From Diphasiastrum complanatum (lineage: Eukaryota > Streptophyta > Lycopodiopsida > Lycopodiales > Lycopodiaceae), in the NCBI GenBank assembly GCA_029204225.1, contig CM055113.1, forward strand, positions 28,811,252 through 28,875,251: 64,000 nucleotides of DNA, in the 5' to 3' direction. Made by a program: the position numbers and the translations under genes. Below the pieces are notes generated by a model. That model did not search any database and was not told the origin of the DNA. It saw only the letters and a list, made by a program, of their open reading frames with translations. Positions 34,249 through 48,239 of the stretch are shown in pieces. Positions within the stretch are counted from its first letter, which is position 1. Every line of letters begins with the position of its first letter.

Positions 34249-37200
34249 AGACGTTACTACAGATCATCATTGGCAAAACAGTTAAAATAGCAATGACCAA
34301 CTTATACAGTGCTTTCCTATTTCGACGGCACCACGTGTGCTTAGTTCTAGAGTTATCGGGCCATCTTTCTTTTACGAGCCCTTTGAGTGTTTTTAAGGAA
34401 CTCATCTTTGTACTTACAAGCAGTTGGTAATATACAAATTGAATTGAGCAATTCTGAATTCTTGTTGCACTTGACGTTGTGCTGTGGTTATTGATCCGGT
34501 CGGGTGTTTTCAAAGAGTTTGCTTTCTGTTGGTGTAATGGCAAATCAACATCTTAAAGTTGAATTTGTCAAGGATGGATGCCTTATGAAGGATACGAACC
34601 ATAACCACAAAGTGGTGGCAAAGGATTATAGAGATAATAACTGTGGCCTTTATAAATTGGATGCTGCAAAACCAAGTGAATATGGTTTGGCTATCTCAAC
34701 AACATCTCAATCTGAGTTATGGCACAAAAGACTTGGTCATTTGAACTATGGGAGCTGAAGATGGTAATAGGGTTACCAACATTGCAGGATGATCACCATG
34801 AAATATGTGAAGGATCTATCATGAGAAAGCATCACAGAGAGACATTCAACAAAGGTGGAGCTGCAAGAGCTAAGAAATCGCTAGAACTAATTCACAGCGG
34901 CCTGTGCGGCCCAATGAAGACCATGTCGTTGGGAAAATCATATTATTTTATGACTTTCATAGATGATTACTCTAGGAGGACATGGATTTATTTCTTGAAG
35001 AAGAAATCTGACGCTTTTGCTCGCTTCAAGGAGTTCAAGACTTTGGTAGAGAACCAACTGGATGCACGCATCAAAGTGCTAAGATCTGATAGAGGGGGCG
35101 AATACAAATCTGATGATTTTGAGGACTTTTGCAAGGAACACGACATCAAAAGACAATTCACACAGTCACACACACCGCATAGTAATGGTGTAGCTGAAAG
35201 GAAAAACAGGACTATTATGGAGAGTGCACGCTCCATGATGAAGCAAATGGGCTTGATCGATTCACTTTGGTCGAAAGCGTGCAATGCGACAACATTCTTG
35301 CAAAACAGGAGCCCTACAGTTGCGGTTCCAAATGTGACTCCCAAAGAAGCATTTATAGGAATAAAGCCAAAAATTGACAAGTTTCGTGTCATTGGATGTA
35401 AAGCCTATGTACATGTGCCAAAGGAGGAGCGAAAGAAACTTGATGCCAAAGCAATCAAGTGTATTTTCGTCGGTTATGACGAGAGGACGAAGGCATACAG
35501 GTGTTTTGATCCTGTAATAAACAACATTCACATTAGCAAGGATGTAATCTTTGATGAGATGCATAGGTATGAAGATGAAGACCATGCAAGTGGTGAAAGC
35601 ATCAAAAGACTTCCCACAATTTTGGAAGAAGAAGATGAAGAAGACGCTCCAAAAGATGATGCACGTGAAGATGAGAGTCGAGAGGGTGAGTATGAAAGGA
35701 CACCACCTATTCAAGAGCCTAGGGGTAGGTACTTGCCAATAGGAGCAATAAAGGAGAAACCGGTTGGAAGTAAGAGACATTACTTGGACACTCCTTGGGA
35801 TACATACTCTCCACATAGTGTACCACCTGAATCTAAGATTCCAAAATGGTATGAGAAGATCATGAAGGACGCAAAGCTAAATCAAACAGGATCTAGCACA
35901 CAAAGTGAAGTGAGAAGATCAACACAGGAAATGAAGTCTCCCGATCATTATCATGTGAACTATGCCCTAATGACTGACATTTTGAAGTGTCGAGAGCCAT
36001 CAACCTTTGATGAGGCAAAAGATCACAAAGAGTGGCAAAGGGCAATGGAAGAAGAGATAGAATCCATCCAAAGACATGATACATGGGAGCTGGTTGATCT
36101 ACCACTTGGAAAGAAACCCATTAATAACAAATGGGTGTTTAGAACAAAGTTTCATGCGGATGGCACAATAGCAAAGTATAAGGCACGCCTAGTAGTGAAG
36201 GGTTATGAGCAAAGCAAAGGAATTGACTATGAAGAGACATTTGCTCCAGTGGCTAAGTGGACTACGCTACCGCTTATCATTGCCTTAGCATCTCATTTTG
36301 GGTGGAAAATCCATCAAATGGATGTGAAGTCTGCATTTTTGAATGGTGACTTAGAAGAAGAAGTTTACATTATCCAACCGCAGGGCTTCATGGCAAAAGA
36401 GCAAGAACAAAAAGTATGTAAACTAGGCAAAGCACTTTATGGCCTTAAGCAAGCGCCACGCGCATGGTATGGACGCATTGACAGTTACTTTCTTTCACAT
36501 GGATTTGTAAGAACAAATTCAGATCCAAATCTTTATGTTCTTATAAATGATGACAACATTGCCTTGATTGTACTTTACATTGATGATATCATTATCACTG
36601 GCAATGATGAGAACCTTACTCGTTCTATCAAATCCAACTTGTGCAAGCAATTTGAGATGACAGATTTAGATATTATGCACTATTGCTTGGGTGTCGAAGT
36701 ATGGCAAACTAGCAGTGATATCAGGTTATGTCAAAACAAGTATGCAAGCGAGATATTGGAGAGATTTCACATGACAGAGTGCAAACCTTCTATCACCCCT
36801 TGCGAAGCTGGTAAGAAATTATCTCGTATTGATGATAGTGCACATGTTGATGCTACAATATTTCGTCAGCTAGTTGGAAGTTTAGTATATCTTACAACTA
36901 CACGTCCTGATATCTGCTATGCTGTAAGTTTGATTAGCCAATTCATGTCATCACCCACTATGAACCATTGGAAAGCTGCAAAAAGGACTTTGACGTATGT
37001 AAAAGGTACACCAAACCTTTGGTCTAGTCTACAAAAGACAAAGTGTTTTACCTAAGTCGCAAGGTTATATTGACGCTGATTGGGCTGGAAGTATAGATGA
37101 TAGAAAGTCAACAACAGGTTATACCTTCAATTTTGGTAGCAGCTGTTTTTCATGGTCTAGCAAGAAGCAAGATACTATTTCTCTTTCTTCCACAGAAGCC

Positions 37201-37838
37201 GAATATAAAGCGTTGAGTTCTGCTACCCAGAAAGCTATTTGGCTACGTGAGTTGTTATGTGAGATTGGCATGAAGCAAGTAAATCCCACTGTTATTTTTT
37301 ATGACAGTCAAAGCGGAATACAATTGGCTAAAAATCCAATCTTTCACTCAAGGACAAAACATATTGAAGTAAAATATCACTTTGTGCGTGAAAAATTACA
37401 ATCTGAAGCCATAGGTATTGTACATTGTTCTACATTGTTACAAGTTGCTGATATATTTACAAAAGCCTTAATTAAGAAAAGTTTGAAACTTTTAGAGCCA
37501 AACTTGGCTTAGACCAAGTTATGTAAAAAACTTTTACTTGTAATGCTATCATGGAGGTACGTTCCATGAATAGAGTATACTCTAAAATAAAAAGTGACGT
37601 TGATCATTGAAAGAGAGAGTTAACATAGCAACGATCGATTTATATAGTGCTTTCCTATTTCGACGGCACCACGTGTGCTTAGTTCTAGAGTTATCGGGCC
37701 ATCTTTCTTTTACGAGTCCTTAGGAACTCATCTTTGTACTTACAAGCAGTTGGTAATATACAGTTTGAATTGAGCAATTCTGAATTCTTGTTGCACTTGA
37801 CGTTGTGCTGTGGTGATTGATCCGGTCAGGTGTTTTCA
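34249..37838 (+). mobile_element. Second Copia element with short LTRs, gag deleted
   Basis: Direct repeats of about 250 bp at 34,249-34,512 and 37,595-37,838 share long identical blocks (TAGTGCTTTCCTATTTCGAC in the right copy; TTACAAGCAGTTGGTAATAT in both) and end GTGTTTTCA. The pol region between them reads in the same orientation. Immediately after the left repeat the sequence is already mid-pol (LLSVGVMANQHLKVEF), with no primer site, gag or protease. So an internal deletion has joined the 5' LTR to the pre-integrase domain. No matching target duplication was found. The left repeat lies just downstream of the gag-protease ORF that stops at 34,101. Confidence 0.75.
34504..37512 (+). pseudogene. 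Copia pol: integrase, reverse transcriptase, RNase H, two frameshifts
   Basis: Frame 1 (34,504-34,758) holds the pre-integrase domain (SELWHKRLGHLNYGS). Frame 2 (34,719-37,055) holds the integrase core with its acidic triad (FIDDYSRRTW; RSDRGGEYKSDDF; NGVAERKNRTIMESAR), the linker, and reverse transcriptase: YEETFAPVAKWTTL, MDVKSAFLNGDLEEEVYI, ALYGLKQAPRAWYGRID and the catalytic VLYIDDIIITGND. A frameshift near 37,040 leads to RNase H, with DADWAGSIDD, SLSSTEAEYKAL and FYDSQSGIQLAKN, ending at 37,512. Each domain has its key residues, so decay is light: two frameshifts and few other lesions. Confidence 0.92.
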
Positions 37839-39703
37839 ATTGTGTTTTCTTAACTAAAACATCAATGAAATTATGAATAGATCAGAAAATAGGTGGACTT
37901 CTTGTCACCAATAAAAATAGCTTAGCTGTTGAAAGTGCCTGAGGCGAGGTCCTTTGCCTACATGCAGTGAGCCAATAGAGCTTATTGATAATATGCTATA
38001 AAAATTATGGAACTGGTGATATAAATAAGGCACCATTAACTAAGCATCCAAAGTATCTTGTTACTCTAGAGTTGTGCCCATATGATCGTTGTGTTGCTTC
38101 AAATGCAGTTCAATCCTTAAGTGTGGTTGGGAGCGGCAATCAAATGTTGGGGGAGGCCGTCATTTGTATAAGTGATGATGGCAGCGAAGAGTGCTCTTCA
38201 GAAGATGATGCTACATCAAACATATTCTAATATACGTACTCCTTTTTCACATCCAATAATCAAAAAGCTATTAAAAAACGCTTTATAATTTCATCAATTT
38301 GTTAGTTTGGATTTACCAATTATGATAATTATGCTTTTTCTTAGAATTGCGGACTCCTAGAGTGAGATCAACCCCATTGTTGAGGCCTTTGAAAAGACCA
38401 TATGGGTTTGAGCAAGCAATATGGACAGATGCAGGGGGTTTGAAAGCTTCTTTTTTAGTTTTTTTTTCAACTTTAATGCCTTGTATTGAGCCAAAAGACA
38501 AGTATAGGCTCAAAAGAAGTAAAGTTTGATGATCGAGCCAGAAATATGTCTTGGTGTGGGGTACCAAGGAATGAAACACAATCTGCTTGAATGAACATCC
38601 ATCTGAAAAAGTTTGCTTGGACTTGAAGAACACTTTTTCTATGTTCTTCCTAGTTTTCAAAGTGTACTTTGTTTAGCTAACTAACTATTCAATTTGTTGT
38701 CTTATCTCACTATCAAATATTAGCACTCAACAAAATGGGAGGTGAGGTACAATTTTATGCATAGCAAAAGATGTTCTACTATTGTGAGAGGTACAGTACA
38801 GATATTTGCTAGATGTTGTTCAGAAGGACAAAACAATGAATCAATTTTTTATATGCTAATCTTTCTCGCACAAAATGATGTTGCACATCAATGTGCTTGG
38901 TTCTGGAATGTAATCAATAACAGACATAGATATCAGCAACGAAACAATGCATGAAGGTACAATAAATATTATTAATAATTTCCTTAGCATAACAATAGAC
39001 ATGAGTGGATTTGGACATGGAGAATGGAGCTTAATACACGGTGCAAAAATTTCAGTGCATGTAAAGCACGCACATGCTCTAGAATGAAAATATTTCACAA
39101 AGCTTGCATTCATCTACTAATGAACTCTTTCCAATCCACAACCCACTTCCAATTTTAGCGTATGGCTGGCTTGGCTTTTGGCTACCTCCAATTTTGTATG
39201 TAATGTGTGATCTAAATTATTTATTGGATTGTCTATGGTGCAAACAAATAGAGTACTATAGTTGATTCATTATTTTAGTCTCAACAGAATATGCATTATA
39301 GATTCTCTCATAGTTTTGTAGTGTATAGTATGCATTATGTGTAATATACAAATCGTATTTGTATGGAACATGTGATTTTAAGCATGCTCTATTCTAAACA
39401 CATGATCAATATCTTTTGTTTGTGAAATGAGAAATCATAAGAGTTTGGCATGCATTTATTGTGTGTATGGTTGCCTATCACATAAATTCACACCTATTAA
39501 AATCATATCACTTAATACTTCATATCAACATTGTTTCCTATAAGAATAGCTAGTAGGCTATTTCATGAACATATAAACTTTTGGACATTTCATATGTTAT
39601 CTTCATTTGTTTAAATTTTATATGAAATTTGATTTTTCATGAAAGAGACAAATTTAAAAAATCAAATAAAGATTTATAGATGTAACTTGTCATATTCTAA
39701 GAT
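37839..39703. other. No recognised gene; one unassigned 81-codon ORF
   Basis: The plus-strand frame 37,985-38,230 has non-repetitive composition with an acidic end (SDDGSEECSSEDDATSNIF), and a second one at 38,347-38,529 follows (RSTPLLRPLKRPYGFEQAIW). They could be exons of a decayed gene, but I recognise neither. The rest is AT-rich without signal. Confidence 0.35.
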
Positions 39704-40415
39704 TTATACATGGATAAATTGGATGTGCTCACCAGCATATAACCCCTTATGGGATCTCTTGGTCTGCTTCTTGCCCTTGAATGAAAAATTTGTTTTTTCA
39801 TCTCCATCTTGCAAAGATAAGGAACTCAACCTAGCTTTTGCATGAAGCATCCTACACTCTTCAGCCACTAGAACATGATGGAGCTTATCAATTGATGGAA
39901 AAGTGTCTTGGATGGAGAAACTTTGAACCAAATTAGAGGACTCATCTCCTAAGCCATTGAGGATCACTTGTACAAGCTCATTATCGAGAATCTTCCCTCC
40001 AATAAAAACCAATTCTTTGTTGAGAGATTTGCTCCTAAGCACATATTCTTGTGCAATTTCATCACTTCTCCTCATGCTTTGTAAGATTTGGTTTCTTAGC
40101 ATAAGCATTGAAGTGTTGTTGGATTCATATATAGCTTTTTAAATAATCCCATGCTTCCTTGGCATAAATACAAGAGGCTACATCCTTCAAGAGATCATCA
40201 CTAACATTCATTTTAATGCAATGAAGTGCTAGTCTTGCCTTCCTCTTGTATCTAGCCAAATATTGTCCTCCAAGAGGCTCATCCTCTTCATCTAGGACAA
40301 TATCAAAGAGATATTGGAGCACTAAGAGTGACTCCATTCTCACTTTCCATATTGAGCAGTTTGTAGAATTTAATCTCTCACTAGATCCAAGAAGGAATTC
40401 ACCAATAGTTCCCAT
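39704..40415 (-). pseudogene. Copia gag remnant, relative of the gag at 33.1 kb
   Basis: Starts MGTIGEFLLGSSERLNSTNC at 40,415 and matches the plus-strand gag block by block (YLARYKRKARLALHCIKMNV; QEYVLRSKSLNKELVFIGGK; VQVILNGLGDESSNLVQSFS). A frameshift near 40,120 breaks it. It ends in the Lys-rich linker without the zinc knuckle or protease. No LTR was recognised next to it. Confidence 0.85.
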
Positions 40416-41439
<1,024 letters not shown>

Positions 41440-41696
41440 AGAGCTCTTTTGTATATTGAGATTTGGATTATTAAAAATCATGTGTTTTATTTTTATTATG
41501 ATGGTTTCATGAAAATTGTAGCAATTTATTTTTAAAATGAATTATTTATATTTTTTTTTTGTATAATTTGGAGATTAACTCCAAAAAAAAACCATGATTT
41601 TAGACAATCTAAAAATATCAAAAGAGTAATCTCTTTTCTAGTTCAAAGTCTCAAAAAAAAATGTCATCGCATTGATTCGATTTGTACAATATAGTC

Positions 41697-43780
41697 AATA
41701 GTGATCAAGTTTGTGTTATTCAATAATAATTCATTTGCATATAACATATGACTAAATTAGTTTGAGATTAAATATTTGAAACACTTTTTTTTTCAAATCA
41801 CTTGATCATGATCAGAATGAAATATCTCTGTAAATTATTAAAAATTTTCAAAATTTAATAAGAAAAATAATATCTTTCTTTTATATCTGATTCCATAGGA
41901 TCAGAGATCTTAGAGAGAGTGAAAGCTATTCAAGGAATAGACAATGTGCCATTACAGTGAACCATTCTTGGGCACATGATTGTGATCTGTTCGTTGTATT
42001 CACAACTGCTTAATTCAGATTCTCTATTTTCTTATGTGTATTGCACTACGAATATTTTCTAATAATTTTTTTTCTCAATTGACACTCACTCAATTCGGAA
42101 TGTCTAATCTCGAAAGAAACATGGCTATCTCAAACGCCTAATTGTTCACTCTCTTCATGGTTGTCTCTGACACCTACCAAGACATCCCTCCATTCGATCT
42201 AAGTCAATGTTGATGTTGTAGTTTTGGTAAAGATCCTGTAAAGTTCTCTATGTTGGAGCTGTGTTTTTTATTCCGCACCTAATTTATTCGAGAGCACCCC
42301 AACATATCTTGTATTGTTAATTTTCTAAATATTATTGTGCTCAAAAAAGACAAGTACAAGATGTTCGAAGAATGTCTAATCGAAGAGCTCAAATGCATTT
42401 TAGTGGCCATTTTTTTTTGACCCGATGGATGATAATTTGTGAATCTGACTAATCTAAATATTATTGTACTAAAAAAAGACAAGTACAATGTGAAGAATTG
42501 AAAAAGATTATCTATGTTAGATATAGGGGTCTTATGTTTTTACATCAAGCATCTAGGTGTAGGATGTTGATAGGAATAAATTTGGCATAGATGGCAAATT
42601 ATGCATTTCCACTTGTAATGCCACTATCGAGCCAAAATAGAGTAAGAGGCTAAACACGTGCCAATTAGAGTGTAGACAAGTGTAAAGCTTTTGTTTGATG
42701 AATTCCAAGAGGTCCAATAGGATTTAGAGGTGGAACCTTGTGAGGTCCAATAGGAAATTGAGGTGTGCTTGAATATAGTCCAATAGAATTAAGAGGTGCA
42801 TGGATCAATGATCCGATAGGAGCAATAGGTGACAAAATATGGTCCAATCATAATTAGGCATAGTGGTAGCTCGTGGACCTACTAGTATCATTGTACTCCT
42901 CATTTTGAATTCAATTGATTTGGTGATTTCATGGATTTTGTGAGTTATTGGATTTCTAGCTTTTTCTCTCTACCCGAGAGCTCATGATGCATTTTCTCTC
43001 TCTACCCGAGGAGAGCAGCTTGTTTTTACTTAGATTATTTTTTGAATACTTCCCACACGTGTGAGTGAGAGTTGGAAGTGATTGAATGCATGTAGTAGTG
43101 TGTTTTTGCCATAGGATCTAAGATTGATTTTGAATCTCAATCTAGTCTTGATCTTGGTGCATCTACACACCTTAGGAGATCACAAGTACATGTAGTGGAC
43201 AGTCCACACGTGTGAAATTCAACATACAAGATGTTCGAAGAATGTCTAATCGAATAGCTCAAATGCATTTTAGTGGCCAGTTTTTTGATCTGATGGATGA
43301 TAATTTGTAAATCTGACATTAATTTGGACCTTAAATGAGTGTATCAATGCCATATAATAGTGAGTGATTGATTGACCACAAAATAAATGCAAACTAGACA
43401 CACAATTTTGAGATCTAGATTAGCAATTTAGCATCTATCACTCAAGAGCAATCTACAATCATTGATCAAAAGAGATGTACACCACACATACATGTGAAAC
43501 ACTACTCAGTACAGCTTGTAGACTGAAAATGGAGTGAAAACCACTTTGTTCTTACTTAGATCCAAAAACATTCAAAGTACATAGTGTAGGACTCGATTTT
43601 TGCCAGTTGATAGTGATCAATAATAATTCGTCTGCATATAACATATGACTAAATTAGTTTGAGATTAAATATTTGAAGCACTTTTTTTTTTCAAATCACT
43701 TGATCATGATCAAAATGAAATATCTCTATAAACTGTAAAAAATTTCCGAAATTTGATAAGAAAAATTGTATCTTTCGTTT
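41697..43780. repeat. Two pairs of dispersed direct repeats
   Basis: Pair one: about 41,697-41,885 and 43,611-43,780 share GCATATAACATATGACTAAA and then TCAAATCACTTGATCATGAT with few differences. Pair two: about 42,353-42,445 and 43,223-43,318 share ATGTTCGAAGAATGTCTAAT and AAATGCATTTTAGTGGCCA. All are direct, in the order 1, 2, 2, 1. Between them, palindromic CACACGTGTG boxes (43,053; 43,204) recall the Copia LTRs at 28-31 kb. This may be a decayed LTR pair, but no coding interior remains. Confidence 0.7.
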
Positions 43781-44029
43781 ATTACAAAACATTAATGAAT
43801 TCATTTTTGTATTTAGCACAACTTTGTACTCATGTTCCCACAAAACTTGTGTGAAAATAGATGTGCTAGTTTATATGTCGCTTTGACATGCATGGTAGAG
43901 CCATAGTAAAATCTTTTTGGGATACTTTCAAAGTTCCAGAAGTGAAAGTAGTCAATGATGTTTTAAATGTTAAAGTGCATGATACAACTACACATGGTTG
44001 TGTTTACATAAAAGTTGTCATAACCTAGT

Positions 44030-44290
44030 TATTGAGACAACAATTGTGGTCTCAAACAATAAGCCAAAAGTGAAAAAGTTTCGCACATTTGCATGTAAGT
44101 CTTATGTGCACATGCCAAAGGCCTAAGGAAGAGAAGAGCAAACTCAATGCAAAATCTATCCAATGCATCTTTGTTGGATGTGACAAGGAGACCAAAGACA
44201 GAATGCTAAACACAACAATGCTAAACACAAATAAGCATCAAAGATTTAAGGATTTGCCAACTATTCTGAGAAGCAGAAGAAACAATCTTC
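44030..44290 (+). pseudogene. Copia integrase C-terminal fragment
   Basis: The plus strand reads KVKKFRTFACKSYVHMPK, then with a frame change KEEKSKLNAKSIQCIFVGCD. It aligns in order with the pol at 35.4 kb (CKAYVHVPKEERKKLDAKAI, then KCIFVGYD). Only this block of pol is present. Confidence 0.75.
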
Positions 44291-45969
44291 TTCACTACAT
44301 AAGATAAATAGAGAAGAATCTAGGAGTAAGATTGCAACTACATAAAGGTGGGCTACATAGACAATAAAGGTGGCGACCACATGCAAGTGAATATCAACAA
44401 CTTTCAAGGTGAATAAAAGCAAGTAGGCCGAGGAGCAAGTACTGGACAACTGAATAATAATTTGCATCGTTGAAGCTAAGCTTGATTGCAATCTTATGTA
44501 AGAAATAAAAGAAAGAATATTTTGAAGAAGTTGAGATTGCTGAATTTTGCAAAGGCATTGACTAGTGTCCCCCCAAGACAAGAGTTTTTGAAGTCTATGG
44601 ATAATAGACTGGAAATAGAAAGAACACCCACAAATGAAAATTTAGCAAAGTTGATTTGGGCTATCATGAAAGTTGAGATGCCAAGGTGTGGCAAGAAAGA
44701 AGACCTCAAAAAGTTTTTGGAGAAATTTAGAGAGAATGATGGCTACCATCAAAAATTAATGTTCATCATGAGGAGTGTTAAGAGTAAAGGCTTTTGAAAA
44801 TTCACAATGTGGTCCAATATTGCTCTAGTACAAAAAATCAAAAGCTATTACCTCATTATGGCTCAATGAGTTCCTACAATGAGATGTATCTTGAAGAATT
44901 AGAAGTTTGATTGGTCAACTTACATTGTAGAAGGGTTGAAAAGGGAGATGCAAACTACCTATGATATGCACTTGGATGAGTTTGAGCTCATGATTATGGA
45001 CACACTAATTTATAGACATATATGTAGAGCAAAGACCCAAAAGATAAAACCACAAAAAAGAATATGAAGACCAATAAAAAAAGACCTTGGTACATGTTTA
45101 AAAACATTAGCTAAAGCAGTTAGAAGGAAGTGACCCAATGTAGAGAACCTTTTGAGAAATTATGCAATCAAAAATCTAAAAAGAAAGAATGCAAGCAGGT
45201 TGAACTTAAGGATGACAAAGAGAAACCCTCATGCTACTCTAAAAAATGCAAGATAACATTTTTCATGAGAAAAAGACAACTACTTAGGGTGAACCGATGG
45301 AGACATTACAACAAATGTATGAGGCTAAGAAGAATACACTATGAGCTTAAGTTTTGAAAGAGAGAGATGCCCCAAGTATGGAGAAATAGAATAGAGTCCC
45401 ACACCACCATATTGCTCTTCTCTTAATGCCAAGAAGTGGAGAGTGAAATTGTGGCTGAAGGTGTGAAAGAAATATTTATGCTAGTCCATCAAGATAAAGC
45501 TAAGCAGTAGAAGTTGTGAATAGTTTGAAAATCTAAAGAAGTGCTAGAATTGATGATTGAGTTGAGAGGCTAAGTGCACATTTTAGAAAAATTAGATGAA
45601 TGGAAAATATAGAATGAGTACGTAAAGTGGAGACTCACCCCCAACCCCTTGCTAGGAAAGCTGATGAAAATTCTAAGATAGAGGTCATGATAGACGAAGT
45701 CCCATGTGTAGGAGGACTCAATCTACCTAGTCATGAAGAAGTGAAACAACTGTATGTAATAATTGTATAATTTTATGAGGAGCTTAGAGGCTGGAGAGAG
45801 GTAAAAGCTAAAAAGGAAAAAAGTATGCCAAAAAAAAAAACAAATGGTGAACAATAATAAAATGTTGAGTAGAGCGAATGAAAAACTAAAAAATGATGAG
45901 AATAATGTTTAAATAGGTTGAGCTATTGAGAAATATTCATGGATAACAAGCTGAAACACTAGAGGCACC
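44291..45969. other. Purine-rich, Lys/Glu-biased decayed stretch, unassigned
   Basis: Several plus-strand frames (for example 44,486-44,797 and 45,130-45,357) are rich in Lys and Glu and broken by stops. One piece reads LKREMQTTYDMHLDEFELMI, which could be part of a retroelement gag, but I cannot identify it. Confidence 0.3.
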
Positions 45970-46320
45970 CACAATAACATATAGCGCAGATTCTGTCGTG
46001 GACGTCCGACGAATTTTGCAAAATTTTATAATCGTCGCATCAGATTCCGATGTCCAAGTAAAAATTTACAAATGGACGTTCGGTGATCGGAAAACTGTGG
46101 CGCCAACCAATTTTCAAACTGGTCGTCAAAATCCAACATGTCGGATTGCGACATGCCGACATGGATATGACGTGTAATAGTTTGCAAAAAAAAAAATTCT
46201 TGGAATCCGACGTGGACGTTAGAATCCGATGTCTGTCGCATTCCGACGTCCACGTCAACGATCCGAAACATGGACTCTACAGTGATCTAACCATTGACGA
46301 ATACGGATGTCGGAATCCGA
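45970..46320. repeat. CpG-rich repeat built on GACGTC/TCCGAC words
   Basis: Words such as GTGGACGTCCGACGAA, ATCCGACGTGGACGTTAG and CGACGTCCACGTCAACG recur in both orientations in a region far richer in CpG than its surroundings. The same vocabulary fills 60,160-60,680. This implies one repeat family. Confidence 0.65.
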
Positions 46321-47350
46321 TGCATTTTTGGCTCCTAGACTCTTCCTCTGCCTCTCAAACAAACCTTTGTCTAAGGCCTTGGTGAAGATGTCTGCCACCA
46401 TTTGTTTCGTTCCAATGAAGCTGGTCTTGAACTTGTTTCTGGTGACTAGGTCCCTTACCAAATGATACTTGATTGCAATGTGTTTCTTCCTTGAATGAAA
46501 CACGAGATCCGTCCAAAAGTACCAGTTCCAGAACCTTTGTTGTTTTGTAGGAGTCTCTGGTGAAAGGAGTTTGGGACATCTTCCCTTTCATGCATGCATC
46601 ACAGGTTGTCGAATTGGTTGCATTCGTGATGCTTACCCCTGTGATAGCTCCATGTTGGCTTGCTTGATACAATGCCATAGAGTTCATGTGGCATAGACTC
46701 TTGTGCTATAGAACATCTGTAGATTCGTGAACTTGATGTGCTTGATCTGTCGGTAAGCATACGCTCAAATGATATAGGTTGTCTTTTCGTCTACCTTGCG
46801 TGATCAGCGTACTGGTGTCGGCATCAACAACATTGCATGTTTCATTCGAAAACATCACACACATCCCAACATCTGCTATTCTTGCGACTGATAGCAAGTC
46901 TTGTTGTAGTGTGGGTAAGAAGAGAACATCTTCTAGTCGTCTGTCTCTACTATTTGTGTTCAGCCATAGCGAGCCAATTTGATGTTTCAATCCGTCTCCA
47001 AGAACTATAAATCTTGATGGATCTACACTTTGAAAGTCAAACATTATCCGTCTTGATGTAACGAAGTGTCACGTAGCTCCTGAATCAAAGATTACCTCTT
47101 GTGTGTCAGATGTCGATGCTGCAGACATGTCTATACACAGATAGGCTGTTGAATTTCCGTTGTTCGATCTTTCTTTGCCCATCTTCGAGCTTTTTAGCTC
47201 TTCGACATAGGATAAAGTATTATTGTTCTCCCGTTTGCCTTGAGGCTGCTTGTTCCTCGGGTTCTGGTAGTAGTCCATGGTTGCATGACCATTCTTGTGA
47301 CAGTGGATACACTCTCTGATAATGGCTGTTAAAGCTTTATCATTTTATCT
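46255..47350 (-). pseudogene. Copia remnant: zinc knuckle, protease, pre-integrase, then end of RNase H
   Basis: On the minus strand a knuckle-like CIHCHKNGHATMDYY begins near 47,330, then the protease box VIFDSGAT (about 47,090). The pre-integrase domain follows (LPTLQQDLLSVARIADVGMC; CDACMKGKMSQTPF near 46,600). Just after it the sequence jumps to the RNase H C-terminus: VFHSRKKHIAIKYHLVRDLV, then KQMVADIFTKAL near 46,390. Integrase core and reverse transcriptase are deleted. Stops break each block. Confidence 0.85.
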
Positions 47351-47626
47351 AGGAGGACATAAATTTTTTAAGACAAATAAGATCATTTCGTCAAAAGATC
47401 TTATGTTTTGAACATTCTAGGTTTTACTGATGGGAATGTTTCTTTTAGGAGCTCCCATTATTCATTGTACTCTACTTGTATTGAACTTAGTGGAAGTAAG
47501 GATAATGCACATCTATTAGATGCATGCTCTAGCAGAGAATTTCTTCATGACAATACAGCCATAGAAGCTGACACCCAAGCTAATGATGAATAGTGGACAC
47601 TTTGTATTTTGTTATGATACAATCAA

Positions 47627-47758
47627 TACATTTACATTGAGTATTTCTCCTCTCTCTTGTTCCATGAATTTGCAAGAAATTTTGAACATGTCATACATTT
47701 ACATTGAGTAATTTTTCTCTCTTGTTCCATGAATTTGCAAGCAATTCTGAACATGTCG
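47627..47758. repeat. 67-bp tandem duplication
   Basis: Units 47,627-47,693 and 47,694-47,758 start TACATTTACATTGAGTA and both contain TTGTTCCATGAATTTGCAAG. They differ by a few substitutions and a 2-bp indel. Confidence 0.85.
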
Positions 47759-48239
47759 TGATTTGACAATGATGAATGAATGTCTTTGTTATCTTCTACT
47801 CAACAATCATCTAATTTTCTCTTCCTGTATGAACTTCATGCTTTTCTAAACTTGTTGTATTGTGTGGACTTTGTTATATGTCGAATCTGAACTCTACAAT
47901 AGAACCACTGAAACATTTGACAAATGTAGTTTTATTTTTCATTGGTTCCTCCATGTTGTGTATTTCGATGAAATGTTGCCCATGCTTGCCAATGTGACTT
48001 CTCCATCCCTTGTGATGACCAGACACTCATGCTTCCATATGTGGTTGCAAAAAATGTTGCATGATCTCTTAGTATGTGATGCAGATGTCAAAACCATATT
48101 GTCTTGGATATAAATATATATGGAAAATTGAAAGCATCTACTTTTAGTACTCTAGTTTTGCTGCTCTTCTCGAAGCCCTGAATGGCATCAATGATATATG
48201 TCTAGACTGAGTGCTGAATATTAGAAGCCTTACCAGTAT

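Noticed and set aside
35262-35816. 184-codon minus-strand ORF
   Set aside because: Lies opposite the intact Copia integrase frame and shows no domain; it is a shadow.
37985-38230. Acidic-tailed 81-codon ORF as a host gene exon
   Set aside because: No family recognised and no convincing neighbouring exons; recorded only as unassigned.
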